Source: Owenia fusiformis (Eukaryota > Annelida > Polychaeta > Sabellida > Oweniidae). From it: a stretch of 64,000 bases of DNA. Below, one piece after another: positions 35,842-47,810 of this stretch. A program made the position numbers and the translations under genes. The DNA is taken from contig CAIIXF020000006.1 of the NCBI GenBank assembly GCA_903813345.2, forward strand, positions 2,542,001-2,606,000. Direction: 5' to 3'. A model generated the notes under the pieces. That model did no database searches. It was not told the origin of the DNA and was given only the letters and a program-made list of their open reading frames with translations. The stretch's first letter is position 1, and the number at the start of each line of letters is the position of its first letter.

Positions 35842-36530
35842 GAATCTTTTCAAATCCTAGTTAGGCCTTAGAGTTACATCATTTTGACATGGGCTTTCAA
35901 TTGTGCTGTTGATGTACATTTTTTGAGATACCCTGTATTCTCATTTCAAAGGGCAAGGTAGTGAAATATTGGTAAAAGGCCTCGATTGAGGTAGGAAATA
36001 TATGCATAGCCTGCAACGTTAATTTTTGACTTTTGAAATAAAACATAGGCGCGGCTATTCAACCGTCCGAGACAATTAGTTTTGGAATTATATTTATTTC
36101 GTATTGTGCGCTTTGTAGTTTCTGCAACCTATAAGCTATTGTAACATATGTACAACCCTGTTAAATTGCACTTTGTTTTATTTTAATAAATTACTTCTTC
36201 TAATCCTCTAATCAGTAGAAAAGTGTATTGCTTTAGTCGCTCAGAATTTTGTTAACGAAATATTAATATAAACAGCAAGTTCTTTCAACCAGTAACATAA
36301 AAGATGAAGATCTTGTCATTCAAAAACAAGGAAGTTGTTTTACAACGGCAATGGAATGTCCGAGAACACGCGCTTCTTTTGTCATTCGATTGAACCAAAT
36401 ATTGACATTGCAACTTTATTTCAACCAATGCCGAAGAAAAAAATATGGCCATCTGAGACTAATGTCATATTTGAAGAAAATCACAAATAAACAAGTCATT
36501 TTCTTAAGAACACGACTACACCCTTAGCCA

Positions 36531-37339
36531 TAGCCTTGCCCAAGTCGGTCTCTTTTACTTATCTTGATTTCTATTATGACCGCCTTGTACCAAAGAGAAA
36601 GCCATGTGCTTTACCGACAGTTTGTTGATGTCGGTAAAATTTGACCAATCAACGACGGCCCTGTAGCGTTAGCTCATTATTATGCACGGTCAAAAACAAG
36701 TACACCTTTCACCGGGACTTTTCACGAACAAATCTTGCACGAATCTAAGCACGAATTCATCATGAAAATACAAATATTTTATCAGATAAATATCAATGAG
36801 AGTTTAGTGGATGCCGGGGCATCGATCGGATAACCAAAGGTGAGAAGATTTCAACAATAAACGTTGAAACGATCGCTGAACATGTAGGCTGAGATTCAAT
36901 CACCGATCGACGACAACATGACATTGGACTAGGTCTTCGTGCATTTTCATCGCGAAATCAGTTCTAAATCAACATTGAATCGCATGATTTAATTTATATT
37001 AATGACTCTTACCTTCCAATGTACATTTAATAACATAATATATTGTAACGTATAACGAAACACTCGATCAGATCATGGAATTTCAAGTCGTAGATGGGAA
37101 GTTTGTTTTGTTTATGCAGCTCAACCTGATAACGTTTTGATTGGTCATTCAGCCTGAAGTCACACGTCGTGTCCACGCGTTATCTGTCAATCAATAAGGT
37201 TTCGCGATACCCCTGATAGCGTAGGTATTATGGAAATCTCGAAACCGTTGAATATTTCAGTATAATAACAGCGGAGATGTATTGGATTGTACAAGGCGGT
37301 AATAATTAAGTAAAAAAAATACCGACTTGGGCAAGGCTA
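36531..37339. mobile_element. 809-bp TIR element with 9-bp target duplication
   Basis: Ends TAGCCTTGCCCAAGTCGGT and its exact reverse complement. CCTTAGCCA occurs immediately outside both ends (36522-36530 and 37340-37348), a 9-bp direct repeat as left by Mutator-like elements. No transposase, so non-autonomous. Assignment to MULE rests only on duplication length. Confidence 0.7.
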
Positions 37340-37648
37340 CCTTAGCCATATAAACGTCCTATTGCTAAAGCTAAATGTTAATTACTTATTCGATCATATT
37401 TTGAGAGGAAATACATGAGTCTTGTTCGAAATGGATACATATCGAGGAAGGTATAAACGTTTCAATTCAATATTTAATTACGTTTTATAGGTAAATAAAG
37501 ATAATCCATGTTGAAATAATTGAATATCTATAATTTCATCTTGGGCAGAGTGGTTACTAATATACATTTATTTGTTTCTAAGGTTTAGCGACAACAACAA
37601 CGGTACGCTATAATGTATGGTTGGATTATTTGGTGCTGCTTGCCAATG

Positions 37649-38163
37649 TCACCCCGGAATAACCTGACAACGGTAAAGTCAGATACCGTTGTCACAAATG
37701 ACGGACATGACCGTCGCTTCAATTAGATTTTCATGAAATGTATGTTTAATAGAGCACCTAGACTAAATTCCTTTGGAATAACAATCAATCAAAGTGTCTT
37801 AATACTCATTGTACAGTTAATTATGTTCTACCATCGAAATAAAGTTTAATCTAACCGATCAAAATGTGATACGGGACAACGGACACTGTAATTACCATAT
37901 GCCGTTGTCCAAATTACTCAAATTCAGTTTCCGTTGTCATTGACAATATCGAAGACGCTATATTGTGGCGATTCACGACCCAATTTGATCGAAAATTGGA
38001 TTTCATATGATACATTATCACAAGAGCTTAATACATGCACAGAATTAGCGAGGATAAATCCCATGAAATGAGGACCAAGTGATTAAACAGTTGAAGCGAC
38101 GGTTATGTCCACCATTTGTGACAACGGTATCTGACGTTACCGTTGTCAGGCTATTCCGGTGTG
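37649..38163. mobile_element. ~515-bp TIR element (MITE)
   Basis: Left CCGGAATAACCTGACAACGG and right CCGTTGTCAGGCTATTCCGG are inverted copies. Similarity continues about 75 bp inward (CAGATACCGTTGTCACAAAT and its complement, CGTCGCTTCAA). Confidence 0.7.
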
Positions 38164-40254
38164 AATGTGAAGGAGATCACGGTTTTAATGCGAGTGGCAG
38201 GTTTACGTGGTGGAGCGCCAATAGCGAACGCCCGTGTGTACATGTTTGCTAAAATTCGACTTTGATATTTTCGTTGTATTGTATCCTAATCGAAGTGGCT
38301 AGAATAGAGGAGTTTCTAGATAGCTTTGAAATCTCGCTAATTCTCGTTTTTACATGAGATTTTAAGAGATTTGCACTTTTTTCCTCTAATGAATTACTTT
38401 TCTTTATTTTTGATAGCATATTTGGATTCAGTGACAAATTTTCTCTAATTATAGCTTTGATTTAAACAGTTATGTCATTTAAATCACTTTCCATGACATT
38501 TAAAAAAAAACTTGGGCCAAATCTCCATTGGTGCAATGCTGAAATTCATTAAAACCTTGGTTTATTCGTATGACAACCAATATTTTCATGGTTAATCACA
38601 ATATGTACATGGACATGGTCATCCAATAGTATGCCATTCAAATTTCAAACAGATTCAACCAACACTCTTTAATAAATCATGAAATTAAGTGACTGTTGCA
38701 AGTTTCTAACATTGGAGAGTCAAGACGCCATTTCGTTTAAAAATGTGAAATTATATGTCACAGCAAAATAAGAACATATGCAACAATGTTGTCCCAATTG
38801 TTAATATAAATATTAAAAGTGTATCTCATAAGCACTAATCCACAGTAAAAATATTACGTCCACAGATCTCTATATTTCCTAAAATCTCTCTTAAGACGAC
38901 TAAAATGCTCAAAACTAGGATGTGTCACCTAGACCATAAGGGGATGTAAATGTTTGTTCCAACACTGCGCCTTTTCACAAATTTATTTTGTATGTCCATG
39001 TCATTTGAGAAAATGTTTTTACAAACGAAGAGGCAATTTAAAGTGAATTCAGATTTTCAAGTATACGATATACTCTCTTGAGTAAATGTGCCCTCTTAAC
39101 GCGTCCTCGTTGACACGAATTTTGAACGTGATAGTTATCAGCATGTATGTTCACAAAATATGGATGTCTAATATCCAATACAACATCAACTATAATGGCA
39201 CTATTGAGCACAGGCTGGTTTGTTTTATAATGCTAGTTGTGTAAATCTGGGAGTCGATATAGAATATACCACCCCAAAATGCAAAAGTGAGCGGTCATCG
39301 TCGTGACGGCGATTTGAGTATCTTATGATTATAAATGTCACATATAAGTGTTAAAATATGTTTGAATCGCGCACAATGTTTTATCACAGTCCAATAAAAA
39401 TATCCTGAAATAAGCGGATTATTAGCAATTTCATAAAATGCAAGGTATCAGTCCAGTGTAAAACGTGTCCAGCGTGAAACGTTTTCAAAGCTGTTTATTA
39501 AAAACTCCCACATGCATTTAATTATATTATACTACGCTATAAGACTACCGATAGAGCCAATATACCTGTTTATAATGTTTATTATATTTTATTTTCATTC
39601 TTTGTTAATATAAGATGTTCACGAGCACGTTATTGAGGAATATTTTTGACGGCCATTTTGAATTTTCGCAAGGTTTTGCATTCAAAAGTAATATATATAT
39701 CAATAAATCACGGTTTATTTTCTACAAAATGAACATAAATAAGGAATATCAATGCTTTAATTCCCCCCAAAAAATAATGAACAAAAAATTAAAAAATCAA
39801 AATGGCAACCAGTCTGTCAATTCATCTTGCGACTCATTTTGTGAGAATATCACATTAATTTTCATGCTTCTCACAAAAAGCAATGAATACGTCAACATCT
39901 GATATTTGTTTCATCAGTCTTTGACATAAGATATCTCAACTAATATAACCAAACGATAACCAAGCATTTTCCATAGTTACCTATTTATGTTACATAGACT
40001 TATTTTAATATATCCCCCTTGTCATGCATCCATCAACATTAGACAATGGCCAGTTCTCACTTATTCGTAGTCTAGCTACAAGTCCTTGTGACCCCCATCA
40101 CAACATAAGTTGTGGAAGAAATGTATTAAATCAAGTAGAGGGAGGGGGTAAAATATGCTTGTATATGACCAAATCAATTTTCAAGCTCCTTCTCTATCCA
40201 ATATATGAAAGGTGATAGACAGTATACTCACTTATTCCAAAAGTTTCCCAATAA
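38164..40254. other. No gene recognised
   Basis: AT-rich; short ORFs with low-complexity composition only. Confidence 0.45.
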
Positions 40255-41036
40255 CATTATTTTAATTCAAGAAGGAACTATTTAAAATCATCATCTCAAG
40301 GTCTGAAATCTCCATTATCTCAAATGTGGGATACTGTTGTGCAGTACAACCTCATAGACTATGTTAAGAACATGATTTTTAATGCAGAAATCCCTTCAAA
40401 ACAAGAATTTAGAACTGTAGTCTACGGACGTGTCAAGAGTTTTCACAATTATAGTACTGTTTTATCATCATTAATGTATAAAAATCTAAACGTGGTGACA
40501 GGATCGTTGTCTATCCTAAAACCGAATGTATGGTGGGTGATCGCAAAAGAAAACCCCAATGTATTATACCTCTGTAAAATTATGGTCAAATTATTAACCT
40601 CGACATATTTTAACAGTAGACGCCGTGAGGGTGACACAACTTTATCAGAAATCTGTATATTTTGTGATCTTAACGAAAGAGAAAGTGTTAAGCATTTCTT
40701 GATTACTTGTCCAGCTTTTACTGATGTTAGAAAACCCTTACTCAATTTAGCGAGGGGTAATCTGAATGTAATGAACGACGATTATATTCTTAAAGTGATT
40801 CTAGGAACTGTATACAATGATGATAAGGAGACTCTGTTACTCATAGCTATGCATGTGTACGAGTTACACAGGCATAGGCAATTTCTTGTGGATAAAAGTT
40901 AGTTATCCTCTTTACCTTACATCAAGTAACACAAATATGTTTTATAATTTTATTTAATTTTCTCTACATGTTAATATGAATGTAACTCTCTTTTATTTAA
41001 GAGGTAAATAAATTATACATACATACATATACGAGT
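40255..41036 (+). mobile_element. 5'-truncated non-LTR retrotransposon (LINE) 3' end
   Basis: The ORF open from 40255 to the stop at 40902 (ATG at 40324) ends with a Cys/His cluster, ICIFCDLNERESVKHFL then TCPAF and VRKPLL. That C..C....H...C pattern is the C-terminal zinc-binding segment that follows reverse transcriptase in many LINE ORF2 proteins. About 130 bp downstream the element ends in AATAAATTA followed by a TACA microsatellite (41019-41036), a typical CR1/L2-like 3' tail. The polymerase domain is absent, so this is a dead 5'-truncated copy. The clade assignment is inference. Confidence 0.65.
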
Positions 41037-42654
41037 ATAGTAGTAACTGTAAGTATACACAGACAGGTAAGCTAACTACAGACGTGTCTGGATCCAAAAA
41101 GAAAAACATCCATGCGCGGAATCAAAAGAACAGAGAAAATATTTGTCAGTCGTGTAATAAAAACTATTACGACGGTATGGATCAATTCTTTCTACTTGAT
41201 TAAGTGACAAAAATGCTGAGGAGGTATCATGAATCCATAGAATTTTCAGGCAAATATGGACAACTCATCAGTGCTAAGACTGATATGTTTTGTTTAAAGT
41301 TCTAAAACTATACACGTATATGACTGGCTCGTATGGCCGTCCCACTGCTGAGTTATGTATTAGACTACTATAAACGATATGATATTTTGTTATAAAAACG
41401 TTAAGTTCAGATTCAAAATCAGTTCATATATCCCCATAAGTCATATTTACCAGAAGAATGAAATTTTGTAACACATCAACCTTCTCATCACTGCTGATTT
41501 TTTACTGCTGATTGTTCATTACGATATAAAATGAACGAAAATAGAAACGTGCACACCCCCTCCTCTTTACTGTTATGCTGTATCATGCATTAATTTAAAG
41601 AGAGAACATGATTTACGTATACGATCTATCAGACCTCTGAAACTTCATCTGATAATAAAATGTAGTATTTAGTATCTTTATTTTGTGGCAAACATATTAA
41701 ACCAGAGCATATAATGAGCCCGAGCCAAAAAGGGCCAATTTCCTCGTCTTTATGTTTTACATAGCTCTTCATAATTGTTCGCAATAAACACCTAATCGCT
41801 GCATGCATATGTGACCGTTGATACAAATGATATTTTGTAATGTTCGTGTTTGAACAGGTATATTCTTTCATATTTTGCTTTTGCACGAGAAATGCGTAAT
41901 ACAAAAACAAAAAGCAACTTATTTTTTGTTAACTTCTTGTCAAATTTGGGTATTTAGTTACTTTGTCACTTTTCCTTAAGAACCACCATTCAATTCATCT
42001 TTAAAAACAGATACACAAGTTGAACTGAAGTCTGTGTCATTATTCAAAAGCATCATTTTGTTTTGGTGTCTTCACTTTCGCTAATGATTTTTCTCGTCGG
42101 CATGGCCAATAGCATTGGTTTAGATATTGCTTGATAACGAAAAAAATCGAGGGAGTATACTAAAATCATTTCGTGGTTTAATTACATACTATATATATGA
42201 TTCTTTTAATCAGGTTTTGGTAAAAATATAATTTTATCATTTTTTCACTTTACCTCATTCTGAATTTTTCATGTTTTGGCGTCTTCAGTGTGGAGTGAGT
42301 GAAGGTATGGCCCTAGAAAATCAAAGACAAACAAGGGTGACATCTATTATGTCAGCACTTTTCAGCTATTTAGAAACTATACTATTGAATAAATGTGATC
42401 TAATGTTGCGATACACTCTCTTGAACCTACATATACAACAAAGATCTCAACGTTTTGAATGTTTCATCTGTTTGACCTTTTCATCGTCAATCTGATTTAA
42501 AGTTACTGATGGCCCCGTGTATAAACGTTTCTTATGTGTCCGCAAGCCACGCTTGCCTTCTACTTGCTGTTCAATGTATTAGCAATGGCACAATTGATCT
42601 CAATTTGCCGAAAGGTTCCTAGTCTAATAGGTCATCTCGTTTGACGTAGGTTAT
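41037..42654. other. No gene recognised
   Basis: Unassigned AT-rich sequence. Confidence 0.45.
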
Positions 42655-44224
42655 CACACGATCTGATTACAGAACGGTATTGTCGCCATCGAATTTTGAA
42701 ATGATTCAAAATTCTAAAATTACTTTCCCGTCCGAGAACGTTCATGAAGTTCGTTATTAGACCTTAGAAAGTTGCAACTATGTTCATTCCGTTTTCACAC
42801 TGTTTAAAACCAGTTCGGTAACGTTTTGAAGAACGCAGTGGCAACTAGTTTGGTGTGATAGCTATATTATTGCTAACTTGTTCATATATTAAGTAGTTTT
42901 TAATACGTTCTTAATCAGTTCAAATCCGTTTGTAATTAGTTCTACCTCGTTCTCAATACGTCCTCACAGTTCAACTCCGATGCTGTTACGTCCCTATTAG
43001 GATTGACGTACGACAGTTCCGTCCAGCTCGTCGGTAGTACGTTGTCACTTGTTCTAATTGCAGAACGTGACTACCACCAGAAAATTTTGAGCGTTTTCTA
43101 ACTTCTGGAGGACCTCAATAGCTAGGTTCGTACACAGTTTAAGCTCTTTTTTCGAGAACGTAGTGAGAACTACTTTTGTGTGATAGTAGGGTTAAGCTCT
43201 TTTTTCGAGAAAGTAGTGAGAACTAGTTTGGTGTGATAGGGGGTTAGGGTTTGTTTCCTATAAAGACCGGTGTAATTCTAATCTTCCCTTTCTGAGTTGT
43301 AACACCTTTTGTAATTGCCACTCTACTGGACTACTTATTCGAATCCCGGTGAAAAATAAATTATGGTCCCCTGGGGATTACGGTCCCCTTACTGGCCCTG
43401 ATTGTGGATACGATAATAAGGGAAAGAGTTGTATTTACCCCCCTATCACACCAAACTAGTTCTTACCCGTTCTTGCCAGTCCTACGAAAATGTCGTAAAA
43501 CGGGCTCAATCTGGCTGTGGTCGGGAAATATGTCTGAAATAATTAGCTTCTTCGTTCTTAAACAGTCTTCAATACGTCCATCTCGTTCGCAGTTCGTTCA
43601 GGTCGCACCACGTCGGTGTGCAACGTCGTAGAACGCGTCCCTTAGTCCAGAAGGTCAACATGACCTGATTACAGAACGGTATGGTCGCCATCGAATTTTG
43701 AATCGATTCAAAATTCTAAAATCACATTCCCGTCTGAGAACGTTCATGAAGTTCGTAAATAGACCTTAGAAAGTTGCAGTTACGTTCATTCCGTTCGCAC
43801 ACAGTTTAAAACCAGTTTTGAAGAACGCAGTGGCAACTTGTTTGGTGTGATAGCTATATTTTTGCTAACTCGTTCTTAATCAGTTTAAACCTGTTTGCAA
43901 TTAGTTCTACCTCGTTCTCAACACGTCCATAGACAGTTCAACTCGTTGTTAAAACGTCCCTAGTAGGACTGAAGTACGACGGTTCCGTTCGTAGTACGTC
44001 CAGCTCGTCGTTAGTACGTTGTCACTCGTTCTAATTGTAGAACGTGACGACCCCGAGAACATTTTGAGCATTGTCTAAGTTCTAGAGGACCTATCCGTTC
44101 GAGTACGTTCGATGAAGTTTGTAAATAGATCCCTAACGGTTCTTAGTAGGTCCAGTCCGTTCGTACACAGTTGAAGCCCGTTTTCGAGAACGTAGTGAGA
44201 ACTAGTTTGGTGTGATAGTAGGGT
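42655..44224. mobile_element. Duplicated TIR element, CCTATCACACCAAACTAGTT ends
   Basis: 43438-44224 is bounded by CCTATCACACCAAACTAGTT and its near reverse complement. Blocks 42660-43240 and 43662-44227 are direct repeats about 1005 bp apart (AGAACGGTAT.GTCGCCATCG, GTTTGGTGTGATAGCTATAT). Internally rich in GTTCGTA/TACGTCC short motifs. No coding capacity recognised. Confidence 0.6.
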
Positions 44225-44625
44225 TAGGTCACCATATATATCAATGGAAAGTAGGACCATAATTTGATAGGACCTCCTATACTTTTACACCTGGTTCTGG
44301 TTCAAAATAAACGAAATATGGCAACAATCAGGTACATTCACATCGGGTTTAATTAATGCATCTTAAATTGTAAAAAAAACTGTGGAGAAGAAGGTTCAGC
44401 TGATACTGTTAACTCAATACATGATACATGTATCTCTGTTTTAATGTTGGAGGTCGTTTCTATTTCACTGGCTTTGCTTTTCAATGTTCTGATTGAATTA
44501 TTCCCCTGGCAACTGTACTTACATTTTGAGGGGATGGGTCCAGATTTATGAAACGTTCTGTTTATCTTCAAAAACCTGCTTAATGTTTCAAAATGTTTCT
44601 ATGTCGAGTGTTATACCGTATATTT

Positions 44626-46091
44626 ATGTCCCCACCACATAGTGTGGGGCCATATTGTCGGCCTAGGCGCGTCCGTCCGTCTGGTTGTCTGTCTGTCCGT
44701 CCGTACGTCCGGTAGTTTTCTCCAAACCCGCTACAGATATCACCTTCAAATTTTCAGGGATAACTTATGAGTGCATACAGATGTGGACGAAAGATTTTTA
44801 GCTCGATACTTACTTCCTGTCGGCCATCAAATGCTAAAATCCTTGTCTGCAAACTTTAAGAAAAACGGCTTCACGCTTGCTTTTAAAACTTTAATATCTT
44901 GTTCAGCTTACTTCATTCTACATCTGAATAGGTTTTGGACCTGTTAGCTCAGTCATGTCACTGATGTCAGCCATTTTTAATGTCTCGAGAAAAGTTAGCG
45001 CGTGATAATACTTTGTTTCTGCATATTGAACGGTGTTTTTGAGTTTTCATACTTTAGTAGCTTTATAAATAATTTTAGGTGTACTTTCTTGTAAAAGCCA
45101 AGTATGTTATTGTTAACAGTGGTTATATGTGACAATTTTGTAAAAGGAAATCAGCAAAAACTCATAATCACTTTTTTATTGTCGGCCATTTTGGATTTTT
45201 CCGTCCTAAGATCTTGTATGTAAAGTCTTGTCTACGCGTTTCCAGGTGAATCGTTTGGTACATCAATTTAAAATTTTCAGGGATGGTTCTTAGTATGAAA
45301 ATCTAGATCTGATTAGATTTTTGCCATTCTTGGTAAATGTCAAGGCAGCCATTTTGGATTTTCCGTCCTAAAATCTTGTCTGTAAAGTCTTGTCTACGCG
45401 TTTTCAGGTGGACCGTTTGATAGATCAATTTCAAATTTTTAGGGATGATTCTTATTATGAAAATCTAGATCTGATTAGTTTTTTGGCATTCTGGGTAAAT
45501 GTCAAGGCAGCCATTTTGGATTTTTGTCCTAAAATCTTGCCTGTAAAGTCTTGTCTATGTGTTTTCAGGTGAACCGTTTAGTAGATCAATTTCAAATTTT
45601 CAGGGATGATTCCTTGTATTAAAATCTAGAAGTGATTAGTTTTTTGGCATTCTGGATAAATGTCAGGGCAGCCATTTTGGATTTTCCATTCTAAAGTCTT
45701 GTCTGTAAAGTCTTGTCTCAAGTTTTCAGGTGAACCGTAGGTAGATCAATTTCAAATTTTCAGGGATGATTCTTAGTATGAAAATCTAGAACTGATTAGT
45801 TTTTTAGGCATTCTGAGCAAATGTCAAGGCAGCCATTTTGGATTTTTCCGTCCTAAAATCTTGTCTGTAAAGTCTTGTTTACGCGTTTTCTGGTTTACTG
45901 TTTGACGGATCAATTCCAAATTTTCAGGGATGGTTCTTAGTATGAAAATCTAGAGCTGACTAATTTTTTGGCATTCTGGGTACATTTTAAGGTGGCCATT
46001 TGCATTTTCCATCCCAAAATTGTAACGGTAAAGTCTTGTTTACTCATTTTCAGGATAACCATTTGACGGGATCACCCATTGGTGGGGACAT
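44626..46091. mobile_element. Non-autonomous element with central ~160-bp tandem array
   Basis: ATGTCCCCACCACA at the left and TTGGTGGGGACAT at the right form short inverted ends. A GTCCGTCC/GTCTGTCTG microsatellite (44669-44712) follows the left end. From about 45180 to 46070 come five to six units of ~160 bp with GCCATTTTGGATTTT, GTAAAGTCTTGTCTACGCG and CAAATTTTCAGGGATG. Layout (ends, microsatellite, tandem core) resembles the pearl-like elements of bivalves; that comparison is from memory. Confidence 0.55.
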
Positions 46092-47558
46092 ATTGTACAC
46101 ATTTGTGTTCTTGTATAAAGATATGGTTCTGAAAATCCATACCGAATTGTATACTATATGGAAATACTAAATACACAAGTACATTCTGATGAAATATTTT
46201 GAGTGATAAACATAATTCGTAAAACATTAAAAAAGATTTTTCTAAAGAAGCCCATTTATTGCAAACAAACATATAAACAAGGAAACATTATGACATATTC
46301 ACGTTTCACATCTTACGAATATTCCAAAGGGAAAGAAGAGGTACATCCCAAAACGCGTAGATATTTTATTACTATATGGACAATAATATAATGAAGGAAG
46401 CGCTTCTCATAAAAGGCAAGGTTTATGATAGTACACATGAAGTTTATAATCGTGAAAGATTAACATTAATCAAATGTCTACATTTAATCGACTTTCGCAT
46501 CAATTGCTGCACTACGAGCTATGCTCATTTTCACATTTTTGTTTTGTACAATATTCATATAAATATTTCATAACATGATAACTATATAATTAATATCTCC
46601 TTTTATCGTCTCTGTGCATGCGCATGCGTGCTGTATACTGTCACAATCCCGACACCTAACGTTAATATCATTAATATATGTCAAATTTTATATGCAATCA
46701 AGCGATAATTTGATATTTTATATCAATAGAAATACACAATCTTACATGAGCAGACACAATCTTTCCCTTTGAGCTATGTTTGCCATCAAGATGGGATATT
46801 CCTACCAACCCTTGCTATGCTCCAACCAGCATTTTTAGACTATTGGACACATATACAAATATATATATATGAAGAACATTTGAGAAATTGAAGCCTACTC
46901 CACAAAATCTAGTATATATATAAAATAATTTGTATATAAAAGATAAAAAACAACATGTGACTTGAAATGAACCTCCAGGTCATCAGTGAAAGAAATATGA
47001 TTTGAAACAAAATCTTGCTTAAATCAAGATAGCAGAGCTTATAAAACAAATTGATATCAAATACATCAATATGTTTTAAAATACCCATAGAATTTCAATC
47101 TGTAAGATATTGCCTAGTTCTAAAGTGTCATTTGTGTTGCTCATAGCATCAGGATTTCAGTGTTACAATGAAGGCAATATTTCACAGACCATACTTTTGC
47201 ACAGCAACCATCAACATGTACATCTAGCTTTTCATTCTGCACAGTGTAATGTACAGATTGAATACATGAAAATTGCATCTAGAATGTCATAACACTACAA
47301 TATGTGTACCAGTATTATAAATGCATCTAATGGCTGAACAGTGAACAATAAGAATGGATATGAATGGTCTAGCTCGTGCTCAATAAGAAAAACGTATAGG
47401 AGATGAATATGTGAAAACAGCTATCATTAAAATACTCATTAATATCCTGAGTCATTGATGATACTCTACAGTCTATTATTTATCTTATATAGTTCTTATA
47501 CAACATCCAACCGCCCGTTAGTATTAACCTCTGCAGAGCATCGGGCAGTGTCGAGCTT
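46092..47558. other. No gene recognised
   Basis: AT-rich sequence beyond the putative 3' end of IF gene 2. Confidence 0.45.
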
Positions 47559-47564
47559 TAATGT
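47559..47564 (-). terminator. Possible poly(A) signal of IF gene 2 (ATTAAA)
   Basis: ATTAAA on the minus strand about 205 bp past the stop codon at 47769. It is the nearest good hexamer; further AATAAA copies lie below 46370. Cleavage was not observed. Confidence 0.35.
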
Positions 47565-47768
47565 AAAATATGCACCTTTCTTTTCAAACTTTCTTATAGA
47601 ATGCTTCTTGATTCTATTTCCACAAATTCATCCTCTGATACATTATAATGTCTTAATTGTCTGATACATTGTTTTATATAGCGATTGAAGCAATTCAAAG
47701 AATTGTTCTGTATCAATGAGCTGCTCTCTCTGCTCTGTCCGCTGGTTGTTTTGTCTTGACATGTAGAC

Positions 47769-47810
47769 TTATGAAGTGTAGAGGGTCCTCTGTTGGTGGG
47801 TGGCTTTCTC
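47769..47810 (-). CDS. IF gene 2 last coding exon
   Basis: 42 nt, acceptor TTTTAG, encoding [13 protein letters not shown] and TAA. Gene 1 ends in a parallel exon (23652-23608, EKSTHVKRSVYNTA), also phase 0 at the same point of the LTD. The shared EK.TH..R..Y end supports both gene models. Confidence 0.85.
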   Translation of the reverse strand, partial: EKATHQQRTLYTS

